From: Flavobacterium xanthum
GTDB taxonomy: Bacteria > Bacteroidota > Bacteroidia > Flavobacteriales > Flavobacteriaceae
Assembly: GCF_900142695.1 (NCBI RefSeq)
Contig: NZ_FRBU01000008.1
Span: 1-64,000, forward strand
DNA: 64,000 nucleotides
Reading direction: 5' to 3'
Under the pieces are notes generated by a model, which saw nothing but the letters and a program-made list of their open reading frames with translations, had not been told where the DNA came from and searched no databases. Shown in pieces: positions 56,366 through 64,000 of this stretch (its first letter is position 1; each line of letters begins with the position of its first letter). The translations under genes were made by a program, and so were the position numbers.

Positions 56366-57940
56366 TTATTTCTGCTTTAAAATTCTTTTTACCATGGCGT
56401 CTTCTGTCAAAACAATTTCATAATAATAGCTTTCACCATATAATTGTCGGGCAAACTCAGCCGTTAAATAGCGTTTAACCAACGATTTGCTTTTTCCAAA
56501 ATTCAAATCTAATCCATTGCCAAAAATAAACTTCTGAAACGCGTTGAAATATACATTAGTACCCTTCATTTGAGTTTGAAACTGATCAAAAGATAAGCCT
56601 TTAAAAGCACCTCTATTTTTATCCAATTGCTCGAATACAAAATTACCCACGATTCCAGATTGCAGTAAATAGGCCGTACTTTCATTTCCATGTTCTACTT
56701 CAAGAGGAACAAAAACATCGGGTACAATACCGCCTCCGCCATATACTAATTTACCTTTTTTTGTCCTAAATTTTATTGTATCTGAGACTTTTATACTGTC
56801 TTTTTCAAATAATTCTCCATTTTCAAAACGCGCTTCTGATTCTTTAAAATAAGCTTCATTTCCCTTAGAATATGGTTTTTGAATCGAGCGACCTGTGGGT
56901 GTGTAATATCTTGCAATGGTCAAGCGGACTGCGGAACCATCCGCAAAATTCATTTCTCGCTGCACCAATCCTTTTCCAAATGAACGGCGTCCTACAATAG
57001 TTCCCCTGTCATTATCCTGAATCGCACCCGCTAGAATTTCACTAGCTGATGCACTATTTTCGTTGATTAAAATAAAGACATTCCCTTTCTCAAAATTCCC
57101 TTTCGCAGTTGCGAATGTTTTGTCAATAGTCCCATTTTTGCTTTTGGTAAAAACAATGAGTTGTTGGTTTAGTAATAGTTCATCAGCGATTGCTATAGCT
57201 TCTTCCATATAGCCTCCACCATTATCCCTAACATCAATAACTAATGTTTTCGCCCCCTGTGCTTTGAGTTTTCCTAAACCTATCATAAACTCGCTGTAGG
57301 TGGTTTCGGCAAATCTATTGATCTTTATATATCCTGTAGTTTTATTTAAAAGTAAAGCAACATCGACACTCTTTATAGGAATAACATCTCTTTTAATTCT
57401 TACTTTCAATTTTTTACGCTCTGATTTTCTGTAAATAGTAAGCTCAATATCAGAACCTACTGATCCTTTCAATTTAGCATACAAGCTGTCTGTAGGCAAT
57501 TTTCGACCAAATAATTTAGTTTTATCCGCATACAAAATTCGATCTCCAGATTGTATTCCTGCTTTTGCCGAAGGTCCGTCAGCTACTGGTTTTATTACTG
57601 CAACAGAATCTTTATACATGTAAAAATTCACGCCAATACCCACAAAATTACCTTTCATACTCTCTGCCACTTCCAGCTGTTCACTAGGTGGTATGTAAAC
57701 GGAATGCGGATCAAGTTTTGCCAGAATATTATCGACCGTTAGATTTACAATAGAATCTGTATTGACATCATCAACATATTCGTTATCAATGAAATCAATG
57801 AGTTTATTGAGCTTACTTTTTGAATTGTTTTTGACTAGGTAATCCGCTGTATTAGGAAAATTCAATAATCCACCCAATACAATGCCCAAGGCAAATGTGG
57901 AGAAAATAAGAATGGGTAAATATTTAGCGCTAAATTTCAT
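56366..57940 (-). CDS. S41 family C-terminal processing protease
   Basis: About 524 residues: an N-terminal membrane or signal segment (ILIFSTFALGIVLGGLL), a helical part, a PDZ domain (about 90-165, with GPSAKAGIQSGDRIL) and the S41 catalytic core, with Ser in NENSASASEILAGAIQDN and Lys in GRRSFGKGLVQ. Periplasmic C-terminal processing peptidases trim or degrade proteins. Start at the ATG at 57940 rather than the TTG four codons upstream. Confidence 0.92.
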   Translation of the reverse strand: MKFSAKYLPILIFSTFALGIVLGGLLNFPNTADYLVKNNSKSKLNKLIDFIDNEYVDDVNTDSIVNLTVDNILAKLDPHSVYIPPSEQLEVAESMKGNFVGIGVNFYMYKDSVAVIKPVADGPSAKAGIQSGDRILYADKTKLFGRKLPTDSLYAKLKGSVGSDIELTIYRKSERKKLKVRIKRDVIPIKSVDVALLLNKTTGYIKINRFAETTYSEFMIGLGKLKAQGAKTLVIDVRDNGGGYMEEAIAIADELLLNQQLIVFTKSKNGTIDKTFATAKGNFEKGNVFILINENSASASEILAGAIQDNDRGTIVGRRSFGKGLVQREMNFADGSAVRLTIARYYTPTGRSIQKPYSKGNEAYFKESEARFENGELFEKDSIKVSDTIKFRTKKGKLVYGGGGIVPDVFVPLEVEHGNESTAYLLQSGIVGNFVFEQLDKNRGAFKGLSFDQFQTQMKGTNVYFNAFQKFIFGNGLDLNFGKSKSLVKRYLTAEFARQLYGESYYYEIVLTEDAMVKRILKQK

Positions 57941-58004
57941 TTGAAGATCCAATTAATTTGTAATGAAAGACAGCGAGGTCTTTCTTCTAGAACTTACTTG
58001 CTAC

Positions 58005-58436
58005 TTATTCTTCTAATACTGGAATGTGCTCTACCTCAACTCCCGCTTTTATCAAGAACTGAATTCCAGAATCATCCCGATATCCGTTATGATAGACTAC
58101 TCTTTTAATTCCGGACTGGTGAATCAATTTACTACATTCCTTGCAAGGTGAAAGTGTAATATATAAGGTAGCTCCTTCACAGGATTGTGTAGAGCGGGCT
58201 ACTTTTAAAATTGCATTTGCCTCGGCATGTAAAACATCCCAGCGCGTTAATCCTTCGTGATCCTCACAACAATTTTCAAAACCTGTGGGCGTTCCGTTAT
58301 AACCATCAGAAATAATCATACGATCACGCACAATAATTGCGCCAACTTGTTTGCGTTTACAATAAGAAAGAAGACTCCATTCCTTAGCTATTCTAAGGTA
58401 GGCTTTATCGTATTTATTTAATTTTTTTTCGTTCAT
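58005..58436 (-). CDS. deoxycytidylate deaminase-like protein
   Basis: A 143-residue zinc deaminase of the dCMP deaminase/ComEB type. The site is HAEANAIL and PCKECSKLI, with the allosteric-type N-terminal GYNGTPTGFENCCEDHEG. It converts dCMP to dUMP and so feeds dTMP synthesis. It lies 64 bp upstream of the S41 protease gene and 2 bp downstream of the HupE/UreJ gene, so all are probably one transcript. Confidence 0.9.
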   Translation of the reverse strand: MNEKKLNKYDKAYLRIAKEWSLLSYCKRKQVGAIIVRDRMIISDGYNGTPTGFENCCEDHEGLTRWDVLHAEANAILKVARSTQSCEGATLYITLSPCKECSKLIHQSGIKRVVYHNGYRDDSGIQFLIKAGVEVEHIPVLEE

Positions 58437-58438
58437 TT

Positions 58439-59032
58439 CTATCTCTTCCAGATTTCACTTTCCACAATCATTGGTATCACTATTCCTATTATAAATGCTG
58501 ACATGACAAGAGTCCAATCGCGTTTCGAGAATCGAAAAACGGTTTGAACGATATACGACAGTATTAAAACGACAAAAACGACTACAATCTGAGCCGCCTC
58601 AATCCCTAAAGCAAATTCGCCTAAAGGCAACACTTTAGAGGTCGCGCTCCCTCCTAGAATTGATTTGAAGTAATTTGAAAACCCCAAACCATGAATTATC
58701 CCAAAGAAAAGCGTGATAAAAAACACTAGATTGATACTTTCTTTTTTATTGGTTTTTCCTGCCGTAAAAAGATTAAATAGCGCTGTTATTAAAATTGTTA
58801 TTGGAATTAACAACTCGACAACGTTTACTTTTATAGCAATTATGCCAAAAACGGAGAGCAGCAACGCCATTGTATGACCAACAGTAAAAAGGGTTACCAA
58901 AAGAACCACGCGTTTCCAATCCTTGAAAGAGAATGGAACTGCAAGCGCTATTAAAAATAAAACATGATCATAAGCATGAATATCTAAAACGTGTTTTAAT
59001 CCTATTTGAAAGTAAATCCAAAATTCTGACAT
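58439..59032 (-). CDS. HupE/UreJ family membrane protein
   Basis: A 197-residue protein with about six spans and the HupE/UreJ motifs HAYDHVLFLIAL near residue 19, VGHTMALLL near 48 and FGIIHGLGFSNYF near 114. The family includes nickel or cobalt permease-like proteins, with conserved His residues lying in membrane segments. The metal is not established here, and no hydrogenase or urease genes are near. Confidence 0.85.
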   Translation of the reverse strand: MSEFWIYFQIGLKHVLDIHAYDHVLFLIALAVPFSFKDWKRVVLLVTLFTVGHTMALLLSVFGIIAIKVNVVELLIPITILITALFNLFTAGKTNKKESINLVFFITLFFGIIHGLGFSNYFKSILGGSATSKVLPLGEFALGIEAAQIVVVFVVLILSYIVQTVFRFSKRDWTLVMSAFIIGIVIPMIVESEIWKR

Positions 59033-59211
59033 CAGTAAAATATTAGGTTGATAAAGGGGTTGTAAACTTACGATTAATTTTGAAAATGTATCCTTTGAAT
59101 ATTTAAATAAATAGAATTCTGAAGAGAACTTAGCAAAAGAAAAAAATTAAAAAAATTAAAATCAATAATTTAAAAATAGATTTATCTTTGTAGGATATAA
59201 AACCAATAATT

Positions 59212-59643
59212 ATGTCATTTTCAGATTTATTTGATAGCGAATTTAAGCAAAGAAATAGAGGCCATTTTTCATCAATTGTCCGTGTAGCACTTACTGACGA
59301 GAAGTTTTCTCCAGAGGAAAAAGCATTTTTAGACAAACTGGCAGTTCGATTAGAAATTTCTCCAGCAGAATATGAGGAAATCCTTGAAAATCCTTTAAAA
59401 TATCCAATCAACCCTCCCTATTTGTACGAGCAAAGAATAGAGCGTTTGTATGATTTAGCACGAATTGTTCATGTTGATCATCATTTAGGTGACAAACAGG
59501 AGTTACTCCTTAGAAAAATTGGTGTAGGTATAGGATTTAATGCTGACAACATACAGTACATTGTAGATAAAGCTCTTAAATTAGTAGATAAAGAAGTAGA
59601 TTTAGATACTTTTATTTTTGAAATGCAAAGCATGAATAAATAG
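59212..59643 (+). CDS. TerB-like protein
   Basis: A 143-residue helical protein with the TerB-fold pattern (DEKFSPEEKAFLDKLAVRLEIS, ending LDTFIFEMQSMNK). TerB proteins are small helical bundles tied to tellurite-resistance-like membrane modules, but no ter partners are near, so the role is unknown. A bidirectional terminator follows. Confidence 0.75.
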   Translation: MSFSDLFDSEFKQRNRGHFSSIVRVALTDEKFSPEEKAFLDKLAVRLEISPAEYEEILENPLKYPINPPYLYEQRIERLYDLARIVHVDHHLGDKQELLLRKIGVGIGFNADNIQYIVDKALKLVDKEVDLDTFIFEMQSMNK

Positions 59644-59656
59644 TAAAAGTGATAAA

Positions 59657-59686
59657 AAAAAGCTTCCGCCATGGCGGAAGCTTTTT
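59657..59686. terminator. bidirectional terminator
   Basis: The arms 59657-59671 and 59672-59686 are perfect 15-bp complements (AAAAAGCTTCCGCCA and its complement), with A and T ends that terminate both converging genes. Confidence 0.9.
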
Positions 59687-59691
59687 GCTTT

Positions 59692-60711
59692 TTAGTATTT
59701 GCTTAGTTTTGCTTTATGCATAAATTCTTCCGCTTTTTCTACCATATTATAGCTTCCACAGAAAAAAGGTACCCGTTGATGCAGTTCTGTTGGTTCAATT
59801 TCCATTATTCTATCAAATCCATCTGATGCTTTCCCACCTGCTTGCTCCACGATAAAGGCTAACGGATTACATTCATACAAAAGTCTTAATTTCCCCTTTG
59901 GTGCTTTAGAACTTGTTGGATATAAATAAATCCCTCCTTTGATCATATTTCGATGAAAATCAGAAACTAAACTACCAATGTATCGAGAAGTATAAGGTCT
60001 GTCCCCTTCTTCAAGTTGACAATATTTGATATAATCTTTAACTCCTTGTGGAAAATGAACATAATTCCCCTCGTTGATTGAATAAATATGTCCGTCTGTT
60101 GGGAAATGCATTTTTGGATGCGACAAATAAAAGGTTCCAATAGCTGGATTCAGCGTAAATCCATTGACTCCATGTCCTGTGGTGTAAACTAACATCGTTG
60201 AAGTCCCGTAAATCACATATCCTGCAGCTACTTGATTGATTCCCGGTTGTAAAAAATCTTCCATTGTCACCGGAGTACCTATTGGAGTGATTCTCCTATA
60301 CACTGAAAATATTGTTCCGACAGAAACATTTACATCAATGTTAGATGACCCATCAAGTGGATCCATTAACACGACGTATTTGTTATTATGACTGTTATCA
60401 CTTCCTTCTACAGTGATAAAATCATCATTTTCTTCAGAAGCAATGCCACATACTATTTCCCGGTTGATTAACGTTTGGATAAAAACTTCGTTAGCGTAAA
60501 CATCGAGTTTTTGCTGATCTTCGCCTTGAATATTTTGTTCTCCAGCCGCTCCAACAATATCTACCAGACCCGCTTTATTTACTTTGTAGTTGACCACTTT
60601 GGCAGCCAAACGGATGGAGTTAATGATTCGGGATAATTCGCCTGACGAATACTGAAAAGCATTTTGATTTTCAATTATAAATTCTCCTAGTGTTTTGTTG
60701 CGTTCTTCCAT
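59692..60711 (-). CDS. fbp: fructose-1,6-bisphosphatase class I
   Basis: A 339-residue enzyme that makes fructose-6-phosphate in gluconeogenesis. The metal-binding block is CGIASEEND and [22 protein letters not shown] near residues 116-137, and the substrate-binding [18 protein letters not shown] is near 257. Full length. Monocistronic, with a repeat-free 250-bp upstream region. Confidence 0.96.
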   Translation of the reverse strand: MEERNKTLGEFIIENQNAFQYSSGELSRIINSIRLAAKVVNYKVNKAGLVDIVGAAGEQNIQGEDQQKLDVYANEVFIQTLINREIVCGIASEENDDFITVEGSDNSHNNKYVVLMDPLDGSSNIDVNVSVGTIFSVYRRITPIGTPVTMEDFLQPGINQVAAGYVIYGTSTMLVYTTGHGVNGFTLNPAIGTFYLSHPKMHFPTDGHIYSINEGNYVHFPQGVKDYIKYCQLEEGDRPYTSRYIGSLVSDFHRNMIKGGIYLYPTSSKAPKGKLRLLYECNPLAFIVEQAGGKASDGFDRIMEIEPTELHQRVPFFCGSYNMVEKAEEFMHKAKLSKY

Positions 60712-60961
60712 TACGAAATCGATGTAGTTAATTTGAAGTCACAAATATCGTTTTTTTTGTGAAAATGATTTGAATAATATGAACTTAGTTTATCACTATT
60801 GTATATTTGCTGAATAAAACATAAATTTAATATGTATCAGTGTAGTTTTATTGCATTTTCGAATCAATAAAATAAAATATTATGAAATCAACCTTTATAA
60901 AGTTGACCACGAACCATGCTGAAAACTGTGAATTTCTTAACATTACAAATACATACCACAC

Positions 60962-61471
60962 ATGAATATTAGAAAAGGTACTCCCAATGATATGGCGGCG
61001 GTTTTGGGTCTGATCCAAGAATTAGCTGTATTTGAAAAAGAACCAGATGCCGTTCTTGTAACTGTGGACGATTTAATTCGCGATGGTTTTGGCCCAGTTC
61101 CACTCTTTCATGTTTTTGTAGCAGAAATCGAAAATGACTCGAGCGCTAATCCAGAAGCAAAGCAAATAGTAGGTATTGCATTGTATTACTACCGCTTTTC
61201 AACTTGGAAAGGAAAAACAATACACTTAGAAGATTTAGTAGTTAAAGAGACAATGCGCGGCACCGGATTAGGCTATGCTCTATATTCTGAAATCATAAAA
61301 CAAGGCAAGAAGGATCAGGTGCGGCGAGTAGAATGGAACGTGTTAGACTGGAATACTCCTGCAATTGAATTTTATGAGAAATCTGGAGCTAAGGTTCTTC
61401 GGGATTGGTACGTGGTACAAATGGATGAAGCAGGAATCAACAATTTTGTTGAAAATAAAATAAGAAAATAA
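60962..61471 (+). CDS. GNAT acetyltransferase, diamine-acetyltransferase-like
   Basis: A 169-residue GNAT protein resembling SSAT2-type thialysine/diamine acetyltransferases: MNIRKGTPNDM at the start, IHLEDLVVKETMRGTGLGYALY (acetyl-CoA loop RGTGLG) near residue 85, and WNVLDWNTPAIEFYEKSGA near 124. The substrate is predicted only by similarity. It is followed 60 bp later by aspartate kinase. Confidence 0.85.
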   Translation: MNIRKGTPNDMAAVLGLIQELAVFEKEPDAVLVTVDDLIRDGFGPVPLFHVFVAEIENDSSANPEAKQIVGIALYYYRFSTWKGKTIHLEDLVVKETMRGTGLGYALYSEIIKQGKKDQVRRVEWNVLDWNTPAIEFYEKSGAKVLRDWYVVQMDEAGINNFVENKIRK

Positions 61472-61531
61472 ATTTCTAAGCCTACTTGAAAGTTAGGTTT
61501 TAGAGTTCAAAATAATGGAATTTTTATTAGT

Positions 61532-62788
61532 ATGAGAGTATTCAAATTTGGTGGCGCTTCCGTAAAAGATGCCGAAGGAATTAAAAACGTATATGGCGTT
61601 CTTCAAAAAGTAGGTTATGAAGATGTCCTGCTCGTGGTTTCTGCTATGGGAAAAACGACGAATGCATTGGAACTGGTAATTAAAAATTATTTCGATAAAT
61701 CGGCTGAGTTAAATTCATCGGTTCAGGAAGTAAAAAAATACCACAATCAAATTTTGTTGGATTTATTTGAAGACGATAAAAATCAAGTTTTTACAGCAGT
61801 AAACACCCAATTTGCTGATTTGGAATATTTCTTGGCCCATAATAAATCTCCAAATTATAATTTTGTTTACGACCAAATTGTTAGTTATGGCGAGTTAATT
61901 TCGACGACTATCCTAAGCCACTTTATGAATTTCATGGGCATTAAAACGCAATGGCTGGATGTTCGTAATTTTATAAAAACGGATGCCAATTACAGAGATG
62001 CCGAAGTAGATTGGGAATTAACACAAAAGAATATTGCCAAAAACGTAAAACGTAAAATACTGAATATTACACAAGGTTTCTTGGGTTCAGACGAGAATAA
62101 TTTTACAACTACTTTAGGTCGGGAAGGATCTGATTATACTGCGGCAATTTTTGCCTATTGCTTGAATGCGGAAAGCGTAACCATCTGGAAAGATGTTCCT
62201 GGAGTAATGAATGCCGATCCAAGATATTTTGAAAATACAAGCCTATTAAATCAAATTTCGTATCGCGAAGCCATTGAATTAGCGTTTTATGGCGCAACTG
62301 TTATTCACCCAAAAACGTTACAGCCGTTACAAAAAAAAGAAATTCCTTTGTTTGTAAAGTCCTTTATAAATCCTTTATTAAAAGGAACTAGTGTATCTAA
62401 AGGCGTTGATTTAGAACCTTATTTGCCTTGTTTTATTGTCAAAAGGAACCAACTTTTGATTTCGCTATCTTCTATAGATTTCTCTTTTATCATGGAAGAA
62501 AACATCAGCGAAATTTTTGCTTTGTTTCACCAATTTAAACTAAAGGTAAACTTAATCCAGAATTCAGCTATTAGTTTCTCTGTCTGTGTTGAGGATAAAT
62601 TCGACAATTTCAAAACACTAAATGCCATTTTATCTAAAAAATTCAAAGTAGAATACAATGAAAATGTGACGTTATACACGATTAGGCATTTCAATGATTC
62701 AGCAGCACAAACAGTAGAAAAAGACAAAGTGGTTTTGCTGAAGCAAGTCAGTCGGGAAACCATGCAAGTCGTGACCAAAGAGGTTTAA
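61532..62788 (+). CDS. lysC: aspartate kinase
   Basis: A 418-residue monofunctional kinase that starts the lysine/threonine/methionine pathway. It opens with VFKFGGASVKDAEG; TTLGREGSDYTAAIFAY near residue 193 binds ATP/substrate, and DVPGVMNADPR and ATVIHPKTLQPL follow. The C-terminal ~120 residues contain ACT-like sequence for feedback. Subtype (lysine- or threonine-sensitive) cannot be read. A terminator follows. Confidence 0.9.
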   Translation: MRVFKFGGASVKDAEGIKNVYGVLQKVGYEDVLLVVSAMGKTTNALELVIKNYFDKSAELNSSVQEVKKYHNQILLDLFEDDKNQVFTAVNTQFADLEYFLAHNKSPNYNFVYDQIVSYGELISTTILSHFMNFMGIKTQWLDVRNFIKTDANYRDAEVDWELTQKNIAKNVKRKILNITQGFLGSDENNFTTTLGREGSDYTAAIFAYCLNAESVTIWKDVPGVMNADPRYFENTSLLNQISYREAIELAFYGATVIHPKTLQPLQKKEIPLFVKSFINPLLKGTSVSKGVDLEPYLPCFIVKRNQLLISLSSIDFSFIMEENISEIFALFHQFKLKVNLIQNSAISFSVCVEDKFDNFKTLNAILSKKFKVEYNENVTLYTIRHFNDSAAQTVEKDKVVLLKQVSRETMQVVTKEV

Positions 62789-62806
62789 ACACGCGGTACC
62801 ACTTTT

Positions 62807-62845
62807 AATAACGGGCATCAAAATAAAATTTTGATGTCCGTTATT
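62807..62845 (+). terminator. aspartate kinase terminator
   Basis: AATAACGGGCATCAAAAT (62807-62824) and ATTTTGATGTCCGTTATT (62828-62845) pair with one G-U around a 3-nt loop, and T's follow. Confidence 0.92.
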
Positions 62846-62975
62846 TTTTTAAGTCCAAAAAAAGACCCGAAAAAGGGATTTTATGACTTCATTAAAATCC
62901 AAATTTTCAGAGAAATACATATTCTGATTATCAAATTATAAATACTACTTTTGATACTTTCGAGTTATAGTATTT

Positions 62976-64000
62976 ATGTTGAAAAAATTACTTTTTTGGA
63001 TTCTAATCAGTTGTTTTTCTGGGCTTCACGCACAGCAAACCAATTCGTTGTACAAAACCAAAAAAATCTTTCCTAAACGCGACACCATTCACATTGAAAA
63101 TGAAAGTATTAATTCTAGTTTTTTCAAATTGCTTGACGCCAATGGCAAACGCATTGACAGTACTTTATTTATAGTAAATTTTGCTAAAGGAACTTTACTT
63201 TTAAAAGAAAACAGCATTTTCAACTCGGATTCCCTCACCTTACAGTATTTAAAATTTCCGGAGTTATTGACTAAAGAATACCGAATATACGAACCCAGCA
63301 AAGTGGTGAGTAATGAAGCTGGATTAGGCGATTTATATGTTATAGACAACAAAAACACGAAAAAGAATATTCCTTTTGACGGATTGAATACTTCGGGGAG
63401 TATTACACGAGGTGTGACTGTAGGAAACAATCAAAATGCTGTTTTGAACTCTAATCTGGATTTGCAAATCACAGGAAAAATTTCAGAAAAAGTGAGTTTG
63501 AGAGCCTCAATCCAAGACAGCAATATTCCGCTGCAAGACGGAGGCTACTCTCAAAAATTAGATCAGTTTGACAATATTTTTATGGAATTATTCAGCGACG
63601 AATGGAACATACGTGCTGGTGATATTTTTCTAGAAAATAATAAAACGCAATTCCTAAATTTCAATAAAAAAGTCCAAGGCTTAGCCACAAACTTCAACTT
63701 TGGAACCGCAGCAAATAAAACGAATGTGTTTGCATCAGCAGCATTAGTACGCGGACAATATGCCAAAAGTAATATTGTAGGACAGGAAGGCAATCAAGGT
63801 CCGTACAAATTAAAAGGACAAAATGGCGAATTGTACGTTTTAGTCGTTTCCGGTTCAGAGCGGGTTTTTGTCAACGGAATTTTATTAAAAAGAGGTGAAA
63901 ACAATGACTACACCATAGATTACAATGCCGGCGAAATAGTATTTACACCGCTTTTTACGATCACGTCAGAAATGCGAATTGCTATCGAATACCAATATTC
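62976..64000 (+). CDS. large exported beta-rich protein, 3' end cut by the window
   Basis: The first 341 codons are open to the window edge. The signal peptide (MLKKLLFWILISCFSGLHAQ) is followed by a repeat-free, strand-rich sequence: NTSGSITRGVTVGNNQNAVLNS-type outer-membrane-like text near residue 140, RASIQDSNIPLQDGG near 170, and NDYTIDYNAGEIVFTPLFTIT near 310. I do not recognise a family; it looks like a large envelope or outer-membrane-associated protein of flavobacteria. Confidence 0.7.
   Translation, partial: MLKKLLFWILISCFSGLHAQQTNSLYKTKKIFPKRDTIHIENESINSSFFKLLDANGKRIDSTLFIVNFAKGTLLLKENSIFNSDSLTLQYLKFPELLTKEYRIYEPSKVVSNEAGLGDLYVIDNKNTKKNIPFDGLNTSGSITRGVTVGNNQNAVLNSNLDLQITGKISEKVSLRASIQDSNIPLQDGGYSQKLDQFDNIFMELFSDEWNIRAGDIFLENNKTQFLNFNKKVQGLATNFNFGTAANKTNVFASAALVRGQYAKSNIVGQEGNQGPYKLKGQNGELYVLVVSGSERVFVNGILLKRGENNDYTIDYNAGEIVFTPLFTITSEMRIAIEYQY

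Overview
The window looks like a chromosomal segment of a Flavobacterium-type member of the Bacteroidetes. The DNA is AT-rich and genes show little Shine-Dalgarno sequence. The lineage-typical families are a type IX (Por) secretion C-terminal signal, GLPGLI proteins, carboxypeptidase-regulatory-domain outer-membrane receptors, DUF3127, DUF3078, DUF3109, DUF4412 and DUF4301. No tRNA, rRNA, CRISPR array or prophage was seen.

Layout. 1-3.9 kb is a decaying locus: an IS30-type transposase fragment has replaced the 3' end of an outer-membrane receptor gene that follows a GLPGLI gene and a broken small secreted-peptide gene. 4.1-5.4 kb carries yhhQ and tag. 5.4-13.2 kb is a thiamine biosynthesis cluster (TPP riboswitch, thiS, thiC, a TenI/ThiE-like gene, thiD, thiE, thiG, thiH, thiF). 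13.2-19.9 kb is housekeeping (aat, DUF3127, flavin reductase, histidine kinase, transglutaminase-like protein, HIT protein, greA) plus two small envelope proteins.

20.0-29.3 kb is the most unusual part: a tandem array on the minus strand of five units. Each unit has a 72-85 residue secreted peptide with a nearly invariant leader and a variable two-cysteine body, a terminator-like hairpin, a GLPGLI protein and a receptor position. Only the last unit keeps the full receptor (888 aa). The other four keep a short remnant of the receptor 5' end, two intact as 60-codon frames and two broken. Four of the peptide genes share a near-identical upstream block with a 10-bp palindrome. The first locus (0.4-3.8 kb) has the same order, so six units are visible in two loci.

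29.4-36.5 kb holds a TonB-dependent receptor behind a second TPP riboswitch (so probably thiamine uptake), arfB, a NadR-like kinase fused to DUF4301, pnuC, an archaeal-type GGGP synthase and a phosphopantetheinyl transferase. 36.7-49 kb contains ahcY, a cytosolic copper-storage-like protein with a 38-residue membrane peptide upstream, tadA, dxs, DUF3078, a secreted M36 metallopeptidase, dgt and an RDD protein. 49-64 kb contains nrdA/nrdB, DUF3109, DUF4412, marC, an FAD oxidoreductase, an S41 protease, a dCMP deaminase, a HupE/UreJ protein, a TerB-like protein, fbp, a GNAT acetyltransferase, an aspartate kinase and the start of a large envelope protein cut by the window edge.

Genes that work together: de novo thiamine synthesis and the outer-membrane thiamine receptor appear to be under separate TPP riboswitches; nrdB-nrdA, dgt and the dCMP deaminase bear on dNTP pools; each peptide/GLPGLI/receptor unit looks like one export-and-envelope module of unknown purpose. 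Flavobacterial hairpin repeats are scattered through the intergenic spaces.
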